DNA from: Colwellia sp. 39_35_sub15_T18
GTDB taxonomy: Bacteria > Pseudomonadota > Gammaproteobacteria > Enterobacterales > Alteromonadaceae
Assembly: GCA_002162675.1 (NCBI GenBank)
Contig: MAAE01000047.1
Coordinates: 1 to 64,000, forward strand
Length of the DNA: 64,000 nt
Reading direction: 5' to 3'
The first letter of the stretch is position 1, and each line of letters begins with the position of its first letter. Shown here piece by piece: positions 40,671 through 50,116 of this stretch. A model generated the notes under the pieces. The model was not told the DNA's origin. It saw only the letters and a program-made list of their open reading frames with translations, and ran no database searches. The translations under genes were made by a program, and so were the position numbers.

Positions 40671-41186
40671 ATGAAAATCGGCTTATTTTACGGCTCCACC
40701 ACTTGTTATACAGAGATAGCCGCAGAAAAAATTCAGGCGACCATTGGCGCAGAGCTCATAGAACTACATAACCTTAAAGATGAACCTTTGGCCCATTGCC
40801 TTGATTATGATTTCATTATTTTTGGTATTTCTACCTGGGATTATGGCGAGTTGCAAGAAGATTGGGAGTCATGCTGGCAAGACATCGCCGACCTTGATTT
40901 TTCAGGAAAAACCATTGCCTTATATGGCATGGGCGATCAAATAGGCTATACCGAGTGGTTTCAAGACGCGCTAGGCATGCTGCATGAGCAAGTAACAGCA
41001 CAAGGCGCACAATTAATAGGCTACTGGCTAAATAAAGGTTATGAGTTTTCTGCCTCGAAGGCTCTTAGTGCCGATAAAAGTCATTTTGTTGGCTTATCAC
41101 TTGATGAAGATAACCAGTATGATTTGAGTGAAGATAGAATTAACCAGTGGTGTGAGCAAATTTTAATTGAGTATGCTGAGTTATAG
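40671..41186 (+). CDS. fldB: Flavodoxin
   Basis: [18 protein letters not shown]...[13 protein letters not shown]; next to dsbC-recJ. Confidence 0.9.
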   Translation: MKIGLFYGSTTCYTEIAAEKIQATIGAELIELHNLKDEPLAHCLDYDFIIFGISTWDYGELQEDWESCWQDIADLDFSGKTIALYGMGDQIGYTEWFQDALGMLHEQVTAQGAQLIGYWLNKGYEFSASKALSADKSHFVGLSLDEDNQYDLSEDRINQWCEQILIEYAEL

Positions 41187-41478
41187 TGATGTCAAATTCG
41201 ATCTGACACTTTGACTTTATAGGTTTTAATCAAACCTGACAGTCCCAAAAGCCACCATTGCCGTCGTTCATCATTTACATTTTAAATGTGCGCTTTATAG
41301 ACATAGGATTCAAAACTTTTTGCTATATATTTTCTAATGAATTCTTATGAGGCCGTCCCAGTAACTGTGGTGCTTCATCAATAATGATAAACGTGTCACG
41401 CCATGAGAAAATTTAACAATTAATTTCCAACGATTCGTGATTACGCATACTGTTTGAGGTTATCAAGCGGGAATATCC

Positions 41479-41518
41479 TATAATGATAAATGATAAATGA
41501 TAAATGATAAATGATAAA
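41479..41518 (+). repeat. TATAAT -10-like hexamer followed by five TGATAAA heptanucleotide repeats upstream of the ORF at 41551
   Basis: TATAAT at 41479-41484; (TGATAAA)5 at 41484-41518. Confidence 0.85.
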
Positions 41519-41550
41519 ATTTATACCATTTGTAAATAGGAGAATTCGAA

Positions 41551-42000
41551 ATGAATATAAAAAATCTTATTATCCTAATATATGCAATAACAGGCTTTTC
41601 ATTTAACGTTGTAGCCGCTCAAAATCCGAGTATTTCAGAATCTAGGGTAAACAAAAATGTGAAAGATTCAATTACAATAATGACTATGTTGGAACTTTGT
41701 AATGAAAAGCATAGATCACTTCAAGATCAAATAGTAAAGTTACAATTCCCCTTTATTTTAATTAGTGCAATATCGATAGGAAGAAGTAACACCGGGATAA
41801 TGATGAGACAATACCCTCAATTAGCATCGACAATGAGAAATGATAAAACAAAATGGGGAAACGTTACTATTAAGCGGTGTTACAAAATAATAAGTACTAC
41901 TGACAACATCATTAAGACTTTTACAAAAAATTTCCCAGATGAAAAAACACCTGAATGGCTCAACTCAGAAGAGCTAAGAGCAATAATAAAGCAAAACTAA
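41551..42000 (+). CDS. Hypothetical secreted protein
   Basis: 149-aa ORF with signal peptide-like start and RBS AGGAGAA. Confidence 0.65.
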   Translation: MNIKNLIILIYAITGFSFNVVAAQNPSISESRVNKNVKDSITIMTMLELCNEKHRSLQDQIVKLQFPFILISAISIGRSNTGIMMRQYPQLASTMRNDKTKWGNVTIKRCYKIISTTDNIIKTFTKNFPDEKTPEWLNSEELRAIIKQN

Positions 42001-42518
42001 AATTGGCCTAATTTCTCAAGTGACAATACCTGCTTTATTTTTCCATCGATTAAATAGTCACGATTAACAAATTTGACTAATATGTTGTCACATGAAGCAC
42101 CCATACTTCCGTGAACTACATCACACACTTCTAATTTATAAGAGTCATTTTTGAGTCTCTCAATTATTTGGTAGCTAATCTCATTACTACCAGGATAATT
42201 AGCGGCAATACATCCTCTAAGATCTGCTCGATTAATGAATACGGCTGCAATGTAGTTATCACCATTTAACTCTGTCATTAATTGACCAAAGCAGCCATTA
42301 GGTATATCACCTTCAGATGTTATAAACCTGTCATTCTTAATTGTGTAATCTAAATCATCTGCCATTGAAGGCATAGCCAAACTTAACAGTGAAGTTATTA
42401 AAATTAGATATTTCATTCTGATACTCCAAATTATTCCCTGCTTAATACTTGCCATTAGAAAAAGTATAGCAAACTTAAAAGTGCGAATATAAACTGCATT
42501 TTCGCTAACATTCAGCAA
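41997..42518 (-). CDS. Hypothetical secreted protein (probable start at MKYLILITSLLSLAMPSMA)
   Basis: Internal Met followed by signal peptide; overlaps the end of the convergent ORF. Confidence 0.6.
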   Translation of the reverse strand: MLNVSENAVYIRTFKFAILFLMASIKQGIIWSIRMKYLILITSLLSLAMPSMADDLDYTIKNDRFITSEGDIPNGCFGQLMTELNGDNYIAAVFINRADLRGCIAANYPGSNEISYQIIERLKNDSYKLEVCDVVHGSMGASCDNILVKFVNRDYLIDGKIKQVLSLEKLGQF

Positions 42519-42709
42519 GTTAACATTCTGAACTGATTTCTTATGATTTATTCTCTGCCAACACCCGCTGAGAGCTTGCAGGAGGCATAGCTACAAGATT
42601 GTATGTAGATTGCCCTCATTATATGTCTTGTCTCGACTTAATCTAACATTTCCTATTCTGTTAACTCTGAACCGCCGATGTCTCATTTGTGTTGAGAGTG
42701 CAATTTTAA

Positions 42710-43384
42710 TCAGTAATATTCGTAATTTAGGCGATAAAATTCATTCCATATATCGTTTTTTAACGACTTTAATTCTGCGGAGTTCATACCATTCGATCTT
42801 GCAACCTCAACAAACAACAACATTCTCATATTTCTTTCGCTGAGGTCATAAAAGTGTATAAAGTCACGTTCGTTATTTCTGTTTTGTAGAGTAACTGTTG
42901 CATGCACCTGAAAACATTTCGTTAAATACAATGGGACTTCATCAATATCAAACGCCTTCGATAGAGCAATACTATCCTTCGTTTTCGCAAACAGATCTGT
43001 AGCCTTCAGCAACAATGTTTTCTGGGGTGCAGGCATTTCAATAAGCGCACAAGATGCAGAGTTTGTTTGCTCCTTTGTTGCCATACTCACCAATTTTTTC
43101 GTCATAGATACACTTTTAGTCACTTCATGATCAGTTTCTGTAAATAAAAGTAGTGGCCAACTCAATCCTTTAATCCACAATTCTGTGCTATATGCACCAA
43201 CCCCATACCTTGTTTTAGGTGTTTCATCACACCAAAACAAACCTTTTAACCATCCTTCTTTGTCAATGCACTCCTTTCTATCATCAAATGCGTAAATTAT
43301 TCGGGCTAAGCCAGTTCCTAAAATCCATACAGCGAAAATACCGATTGCTAAGCCTTTAATCGTGTTCATTTCAGATTCCTCCAA
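42710..43384 (-). CDS. Hypothetical membrane-anchored protein
   Basis: 224-aa ORF with N-terminal hydrophobic segment. Confidence 0.55.
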   Translation of the reverse strand: MEESEMNTIKGLAIGIFAVWILGTGLARIIYAFDDRKECIDKEGWLKGLFWCDETPKTRYGVGAYSTELWIKGLSWPLLLFTETDHEVTKSVSMTKKLVSMATKEQTNSASCALIEMPAPQKTLLLKATDLFAKTKDSIALSKAFDIDEVPLYLTKCFQVHATVTLQNRNNERDFIHFYDLSERNMRMLLFVEVARSNGMNSAELKSLKNDIWNEFYRLNYEYY

Positions 43385-43917
43385 TATTTACTCATATTTC
43401 GAATTGATAAAAATAGTATTCATCCACAATAAATTGAGAGTTATCATTGCTAAAACACGAAGGGTAATTAATGTATATTAGAAATTTTTCATTATTACCT
43501 AACCCGAAACAAATTTTCTTAAGTATAGCCGAAGTACGGTGTTGTTAAAGGGGGCAGCCTTAAGACAGGAAACAGAGTTATGGAAAGCTCAGAGTTTCAA
43601 ATCAATTAATTGACTATCAGTGTATTATTTGTGTAGTGAGCTGCCGCCCAACACTTACCTCGCGAGAAGGTTCGGAATAGTTTAGTCTTCTATATCAGAG
43701 AAGGGTGGCCATAAATTAGGAGGCTAGCAGTATATATAGACAGCTAAGCGGCAGCCTTGCCCATTTACCACATTGATAATCTTTTTAATGCCCTCAACTA
43801 TTAACAGCCAAGAGGTCAAGTAATTAAATTTACATTATCGAACACTTTTATCAATATCACCAAAAGCTAGGCATGAGTGCTGCGTTTCTCTCAGTGACAT
43901 AGTCAAAACTTACCACT

Positions 43918-44145
43918 TTAATATTTAATGGCTAATTGTTTGGACACATTCCGACACTTCAAAAGAACTTTGGTTGTATTCGGGTAAAATTGAAATTCTT
44001 GGTATTGAACCGTCAAAGTATCTTTATTAATATTATAATTAGTGCCATCACCAGCATCTTTCATTGCCATACCGTCATATTGATGCGACGCACAACCTAG
44101 CATGGATAATAAGGTAAATAGCATTAAACACAGCCTTTTTATCAT
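43918..44145 (-). CDS. Small putative lipoprotein
   Basis: 75 aa; lipobox LSMLGCAS. Confidence 0.5.
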   Translation of the reverse strand: MIKRLCLMLFTLLSMLGCASHQYDGMAMKDAGDGTNYNINKDTLTVQYQEFQFYPNTTKVLLKCRNVSKQLAIKY

Positions 44146-44487
44146 GATATATATTCCTATAATTTAAAGGGCTAACTAGAAATATAGTTTACCGGATTAA
44201 ACATTACTAGGGACTGCAAAAAAATGTGATTAAGAAAATGACTAGAAGTTTGCTCAAAGCCTGATAACAGGCAATTTTTTTGTTCAAATATAACACGGGA
44301 TTACTTCTGCAAAGTGGTACTACTGCCCTTAAAGTTTCACTCAATAAAATTAACTGTTTCAAAAATCAATGATATTTACTAATGTCTTTTTCGTGTCTTT
44401 TCTGCCATATTTTAATCGTGCGCGTTGAGGCATGAGGGCTAAAACATTAGCGATATGTATTATAATACTTCTTCGAATACGTGTTAA

Positions 44488-45372
44488 ATGTTCTACACTT
44501 ACACATTTGTGCATTGTAGTCACCAGCGGGTATGTTTAAATGGCATTTTATATCAATCATCTAATTTGTTTTTTATGCTTGGAGAATGGAGGAGACGAAT
44601 GAAAAACAAAGTTGTAGTAACATGGCTCTTGGCTATTGCCTCTATCGCCATTTCAGCTAAAGTAGTGAAAGCAGAGACGATCTACTGTGGGCTAAAGACC
44701 ATTACCGTTCAGAACGGAAAAATGACTCAGATACGTCATGAGGATGGAACCATTCATAAATTAGGTTCCGATTCTAAATACTGGAGCTATGACGGAAAAT
44801 CAATCAAGCATAAACTCATTGGTGAACGACTTCCATGTGGCACTAATCCAAAGTCCAGAGATGAGATTATTGATGGACTGTCATCACGGTTCATCAAAAA
44901 CCCAAGTATCTATAATATGGATAAACAAGAAGCCCTATGGATGACTAGCTTTACTGCCAATCTGATGAAGACCGATAAGAATTGTCATGTACTAGTTGAT
45001 GCTTCAAAATCAGTAGTGCGAAATGATATGTTTTACATTGATTGCAGTGATCACTCAGACAAATCACATAGATATTGGGTGACCCGTGGTGATTTAAAAG
45101 CTGGTAACTCCAGACCACCAGCAACAGCAGTAACTAAGCTTGTGGCAATCAATATCTGTAGCACTGAATTACGTTCGAAGGCAATGATTCCATCTACTTA
45201 CAACCCTGCTTTACTTACAGGGACTTCCAGCAGAATTGTAGAAAATGTCGGGCGTAACATTGTTGAGATTAATTTTACCGCTAAGAGTGCCATCGGCGTA
45301 GAAGGTAAATTCCGAGGCAGGTGTGTTTTGGAGTCTGGACGTTTAATTGAAGCGATAGTTCTTGACCGCTAA
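44488..45372 (+). CDS. Hypothetical secreted protein (probable start at 44599, MKNKVVVTWLL)
   Basis: Signal peptide after internal ATG with GGAGGAGAC RBS-like sequence. Confidence 0.6.
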   Translation: MFYTYTFVHCSHQRVCLNGILYQSSNLFFMLGEWRRRMKNKVVVTWLLAIASIAISAKVVKAETIYCGLKTITVQNGKMTQIRHEDGTIHKLGSDSKYWSYDGKSIKHKLIGERLPCGTNPKSRDEIIDGLSSRFIKNPSIYNMDKQEALWMTSFTANLMKTDKNCHVLVDASKSVVRNDMFYIDCSDHSDKSHRYWVTRGDLKAGNSRPPATAVTKLVAINICSTELRSKAMIPSTYNPALLTGTSSRIVENVGRNIVEINFTAKSAIGVEGKFRGRCVLESGRLIEAIVLDR

Positions 45373-45704
45373 AGAAATCAATAGGTAAAGTGCAGGTTAT
45401 TTTGGTAGTTATCAATACAAAATCTAATCCTAAATGTTATTTCAACACTAACTCTTAACTTCCGTTTTTGGTAAAGGTTAGCGTTCTGAGGTGAAACTCC
45501 ACAGGCAGCAATGAGCTTGAAGCTGCCTGTCAGATATAATGCCCCCCCTGATCTTTCTAATCGTTAGATCTACATATAAGTTATCAATAATAGACGTTAA
45601 GTGTTAGAAGTAGTGCTAGGTTTTACTAGAAGTTTCACTTCTCCTAGATCCTTCTCCCTAAAACCACTATAATTGCCACCATATTAATATTCCTCCCTAT
45701 TTTA

Positions 45705-46964
45705 GTGATTTCCCTTATGTTTGAGCAATTTGATCTCGACTCTGAATTATTAGCCGCTGTTAAAGCGTTAGGCTACAAAAAACCAACGTCTATTCAAGAA
45801 TTGGTTATTCCACACGCTATGACAGGCAAAGACGTGCTGGCTTCAGCGCCTACAGGTACGGGTAAAACCGCAGCCTTTTTATTGCCCATTGCCCAGCATT
45901 TATTAGATTATCCTCGTACACAGCCAGGCTTTCCTAGAGTATTAATTTTAACGCCAACCCGTGAATTAGCGATTCAAATAGGCGAAGACAGCGAAAAACT
46001 CAGTCAATTAACTAAAATAAAAACCGGCGTGATCACAGGTGGCGTAAACTATGGTAGCCACAATGATATTCTCAACAGCACCACAGATATTCTTGTTGCC
46101 ACTCCCGGGCGATTATTAGAATACATTGAAAACGAACAATTCGATGCCCGTGAAATTGAAATTTTAGTGCTTGATGAAGCGGATCGCATGCTTGATTTGG
46201 GCTTTCGCGAAACCATTAACCGTATTGTTGGTGAAGCTCGCTGGCGCAAACAAACCATGTTGTTTTCGGCGACATTAGAAGGCGCGGGGGTGACTCGTTT
46301 TGCAAAAGAGGTGTTGACCGAACCCACCTTTTTAGAATCGAATCCATCTCGCAAAGAAAAAGCGAAAATTCACCAATGGTTGCACCTTGCTGATAGTGCA
46401 CCACATAAACTTAATTTACTGGTAAACATCCTCAAACAAGAAGGTGTTGACCGTACTGTGGTATTTGCCAACAAACGTGAAACAGTACAATACCTATCGG
46501 GTAAGTTATACGCTGAAGAGTTACCTTGTGTTTGGCTGGAAGGAAAAATGCCTCAAGACAAACGTAACAGAGCGATTGAACGTTTTAAAAATGGCGAGGT
46601 CAAGGTACTCGTTGCCACTGATGTTGCTGCTCGAGGGTTAGATATTGACGGTATTAGTCATGTTATTAACTTTGATATGCCACGTACAGTAGATATTCAT
46701 ATTCACCGCATTGGCCGTACAGGCAGAGCTGGCGCTAAAGGCACGGCAATTTCTTTAGTTGAAGCGCATGATATGGCCGTTATTGGTAAAATTGAGCGTT
46801 ATCAAAACGAACGCCTTCAGCGTCGTGTCATTGATGAACTTCGTCCTCAAAACAAAGAATCTCGCGTAGCCAACAAAAAAGCAAAAGTGAAGTTAACGAC
46901 TGCCCAGAAAAAAGCTAAGGCTAAAAAACAAGCAAAGAAAAAAACTAAGAAAGCGAAATCTTAA
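45705..46964 (+). CDS. srmB: DEAD-box RNA helicase SrmB (probable start 45717)
   Basis: SAPTGTGKTAA, VLDEADRMLDLGF, FSATLE, HRIGRTGRAG; Lys-rich tail. Confidence 0.92.
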   Translation: MISLMFEQFDLDSELLAAVKALGYKKPTSIQELVIPHAMTGKDVLASAPTGTGKTAAFLLPIAQHLLDYPRTQPGFPRVLILTPTRELAIQIGEDSEKLSQLTKIKTGVITGGVNYGSHNDILNSTTDILVATPGRLLEYIENEQFDAREIEILVLDEADRMLDLGFRETINRIVGEARWRKQTMLFSATLEGAGVTRFAKEVLTEPTFLESNPSRKEKAKIHQWLHLADSAPHKLNLLVNILKQEGVDRTVVFANKRETVQYLSGKLYAEELPCVWLEGKMPQDKRNRAIERFKNGEVKVLVATDVAARGLDIDGISHVINFDMPRTVDIHIHRIGRTGRAGAKGTAISLVEAHDMAVIGKIERYQNERLQRRVIDELRPQNKESRVANKKAKVKLTTAQKKAKAKKQAKKKTKKAKS

Positions 46965-47263
46965 GCAATCCCTATCAATAATTACCAAGATAATAGCTGC
47001 CTGTTAATAACAAGTGGCTATTTTTTTCTCTGATTTTTACAAATCAAAAACCTCTACTACACTAAAGCCTGAGTACTACTTTATTAAAAAGGACTTTATC
47101 GTGCAGTTCAAACCTCCATACAGTCAACATAGTGTGCTAATCCGCGCGAACATTAAGCGATACGAGTAACTAACCACAGTATATAACTGAAAATTTCCCT
47201 GAAAAACATAGCAAGCAGTACTAAAAAATAATCTCTTCAACATAAATTAAGTGAAACATAAAG

Positions 47264-48172
47264 ATGAATAAACACCCTGAAAATTATAGAATTTTATTGG
47301 TAGAAGACAACCGAATAAATCAACAGATTGCTTTAGGGTTATTAGCAAAACTTAACTTAACTGCTGATATTGCTGCTAATGGTTTGCTGGCCATTGATGC
47401 GCTAACAAGCTCAAGGAATGAATGCCCTTACACATTAGTGTTAATGGATTGCCAAATGCCGGAAATGGATGGTTACCAAGCCAGCCAAGAAATTCGCAAC
47501 GGCGGTGCAGGTGAATTGTTTAAAAATATACCTATTATTGCTATGACAGCCCACGCCATGACAGGTGATAAACAAAAATGCCTTGATGCGGGCATGACTG
47601 ACTACTTAGCAAAACCTATAGAACCAGAGCTACTGGCAGAAAAATTAACACGTTATCTCAACATTAATACCACTAGCAATGGTGCACATAGTACTTTATC
47701 GACACAAGCTAAGCATTACCAAGAAATAGCTAGTCCCGCTATTATTGAGGGAGTAAATGAGCCGATAAATCAACAAGAAACTGACTTAGTTTGGGATAAA
47801 AGCGCTTGTTTAAAAAGAGTCAGTAATAACCAAGCATTACTGAAAAGTTTAATTGTTCTTTTTATCGAAGATACACCGATGATGATCAATTCGCTAACGG
47901 TATTAATAACGAAACTTTTAAGTCAAAAAATTCAGCTAAAAAAAGAAGCAAACCAAATTTTATTTGAAAAAATTTATCAAAATTCTCATAGTATCAAAGG
48001 CGTTGCCGGCAATTTGAGTGGTATCATCTTACATCGTCTTGCCAGAGAACTAGAGTTAGCCGCAAAAAGTGCTAACTTAGTAGAAATACAACAAATTCAA
48101 CCTGAATTAATTAACAGCCACCAAGCCTTAATGCAGCAATTAAAAAGTTTTGTTGAAATCACTGTCGATTAA
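47264..48172 (+). CDS. Stand-alone receiver + HPt domain protein
   Basis: RILLVEDNRINQQIALGLL, VLMDCQMPEMDGYQ, AMTAHAM; C-terminal NSHSIKGVAGNLSG HPt motif. Confidence 0.85.
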   Translation: MNKHPENYRILLVEDNRINQQIALGLLAKLNLTADIAANGLLAIDALTSSRNECPYTLVLMDCQMPEMDGYQASQEIRNGGAGELFKNIPIIAMTAHAMTGDKQKCLDAGMTDYLAKPIEPELLAEKLTRYLNINTTSNGAHSTLSTQAKHYQEIASPAIIEGVNEPINQQETDLVWDKSACLKRVSNNQALLKSLIVLFIEDTPMMINSLTVLITKLLSQKIQLKKEANQILFEKIYQNSHSIKGVAGNLSGIILHRLARELELAAKSANLVEIQQIQPELINSHQALMQQLKSFVEITVD

Positions 48173-48262
48173 ATAAACATCCATGTGTTTAGATTAAAAA
48201 GTTAGACTTTACATTAAAATCCAGTCTACACTGTCAGCCTAACTGTTTTTCATACCACTAAA

Positions 48263-48847
48263 ATGACCAACAAAAATAATAAAAACCAGTTCACTAATAC
48301 CTTTATAAGTTATCAAAACACAATTCGTGGTTTTATTAGTCGTATTGTAAAACCTGACGATATTGATGACATAGTGCAAGAAACATTTGTACGCACCTAT
48401 GAAGCTAACCTTAAGCAAGAAATCAAGTACGCTCGCAGCTATATGCTTAAAACAGCCAAAAACCTCGCTTTTAATCATAATGCCAAGTGGGATAATAAAT
48501 TCAACGTCTCTATAGAGGATTTTATTGAACCACCTGTCGAATTAACTAGCACAACTTTTGAAGATGATTATGAATCAAAAGAACGGTTTTTATCTTTTTG
48601 CAAAGCCACAGATCAACTATCAGGCTCTGTACGCAAGTGCTTCATTTTAAAAAAAGTCTATGGTTTAAGCCAAAAAGAAATAGCGCAATATTTACAGCTG
48701 AGTGAAAGTACCGTTGAAAAGCATGTAGCGAAAGGGTTATTAAAAAGTGTACAATACATGCAAAAGTTGAACTATAACACCGAGCAAGGCTCTAAAGCTC
48801 AACTAAATAAAGTAAAAAAAACAAAATCGCAATCGTCAAATGGGTAA
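48263..48847 (+). CDS. ECF sigma-70 factor (FecI-like)
   Basis: DDIDDIVQETFVRTYEA; LSQKEIAQYLQLSESTVEKHVAKGL. Confidence 0.92.
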   Translation: MTNKNNKNQFTNTFISYQNTIRGFISRIVKPDDIDDIVQETFVRTYEANLKQEIKYARSYMLKTAKNLAFNHNAKWDNKFNVSIEDFIEPPVELTSTTFEDDYESKERFLSFCKATDQLSGSVRKCFILKKVYGLSQKEIAQYLQLSESTVEKHVAKGLLKSVQYMQKLNYNTEQGSKAQLNKVKKTKSQSSNG

Positions 48848-48888
48848 TAAGTTGAGTGCAACAACTTGTTGCGTAAATGAGTAAGTAG

Positions 48889-49971
48889 ATGAATAAGCAA
48901 ACCAATAATGTCAGTCAGTTCCACTCTAAAGAACAAATTCAAGAGCAAGCTTGTCTTTGGATAAGTCGTATGGATCGAGGCTTAAGCCCAAATGAACAGC
49001 AAGATTTAGTTACTTGGTGTAATCAAAATACCAGCCATCATAGCACTTTGCTTGAAATGGCTGCTTATTGGGATGATATTTCTGTACTCAATGAGTTAAG
49101 TGGCTTATTCCCTTTAGAAAAAAATAATCAACCCCGTAATAAATTTGCTGTTTTTGCCTTAGCAGCCAGTGTTGCACTTGTGTCTTTACTCGGTGCTAAC
49201 ACATTGATGAGTAAATCATTCTTACCATTTTTACCTTCTCTTAATGAGCACACCTTAACGCAAACTCAAACCTTGAGTAGCCCCATTGGTAAACAAAGTA
49301 CTTTCACCATGAACGATGGTACTCATATTCAATTAAACACTAATAGCGTTGTTGAAGTCGCTTATACTGCATCGTATCGCCAACTAACTTTAGTTAAAGG
49401 TGAAGCGAGATTTGATGTTGCTAAAGATAAGTCTCGACCATTTACCGTCACCTCAGGTGAAAAATCTTTTACCGCTTTAGGTACTATTTTTAATGTGCAG
49501 AAAGATGGTGATCATGAAATGGAATTAATGGTTACTGAAGGTCGAGTATTGATTACCAAGGCAAGTGCAGCCATTGAAATAATAAAGCAAACCTTGCTGA
49601 CCTCAAATGAGCATACCTCTGCTAAAGACCTTCCCGGAATTTTAGTCACCTCAGGTGAAAAAGCGGTAATAGAGCAACATATTGCCACGCCAGTACAAAA
49701 GGTATCTTTAGATCAAGTACAACGAGATCTTGCTTGGCAACAAGGCATGCTTGTCTTTGATGGCGAATTATTATCAAAGGCATTGGTTGAGATTAGTCGA
49801 TATACCTCAAGCCACTTTGAAATAGTAGATCCTCAAATAGCCAATGTTAAAGTATCTGGTTATTTTAAAGCTAATGATGTTGACGGTTTATTAGCGTCAC
49901 TAAATAGCAACTTTAATATCAGTTTTAGCAAACGTGCTGATAACACAATATTACTCGCTTTGGCTGAGTAA
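48889..49971 (+). CDS. FecR-family anti-sigma/sensor protein
   Basis: SPIGKQSTFTMNDGTHIQLNTNSVVEV...LVKGEARFDVAKDKSRPFTVTSG. Confidence 0.92.
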   Translation: MNKQTNNVSQFHSKEQIQEQACLWISRMDRGLSPNEQQDLVTWCNQNTSHHSTLLEMAAYWDDISVLNELSGLFPLEKNNQPRNKFAVFALAASVALVSLLGANTLMSKSFLPFLPSLNEHTLTQTQTLSSPIGKQSTFTMNDGTHIQLNTNSVVEVAYTASYRQLTLVKGEARFDVAKDKSRPFTVTSGEKSFTALGTIFNVQKDGDHEMELMVTEGRVLITKASAAIEIIKQTLLTSNEHTSAKDLPGILVTSGEKAVIEQHIATPVQKVSLDQVQRDLAWQQGMLVFDGELLSKALVEISRYTSSHFEIVDPQIANVKVSGYFKANDVDGLLASLNSNFNISFSKRADNTILLALAE

Positions 49972-50116
49972 GACTTAAATCATCTATCTTTAATTTTATC
50001 CCTCTTACTTTCTCTATATATTACTGGCTATTTTCAGCTATTTAACTTAATTTAGACAATTCTCAAAGAATAAAAAAAACTATAGAGGATTTCCCCTGCT
50101 CACTTGTTTATTAATA

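Noticed and set aside
43540-43760. Integron attC-like site (GCCCAAC and GTTAAAG near GGCAGC/GCTGCC inverted repeats)
   Set aside because: The simple sites are in the wrong order, no GTTRRRY partner is found at the expected distance, and there is no integrase or cassette series.
45501-45530. ACAGGCAGC...GCTGCCTGT hairpin as a terminator
   Set aside because: No U tract follows on either strand; kept only as an unexplained inverted repeat.
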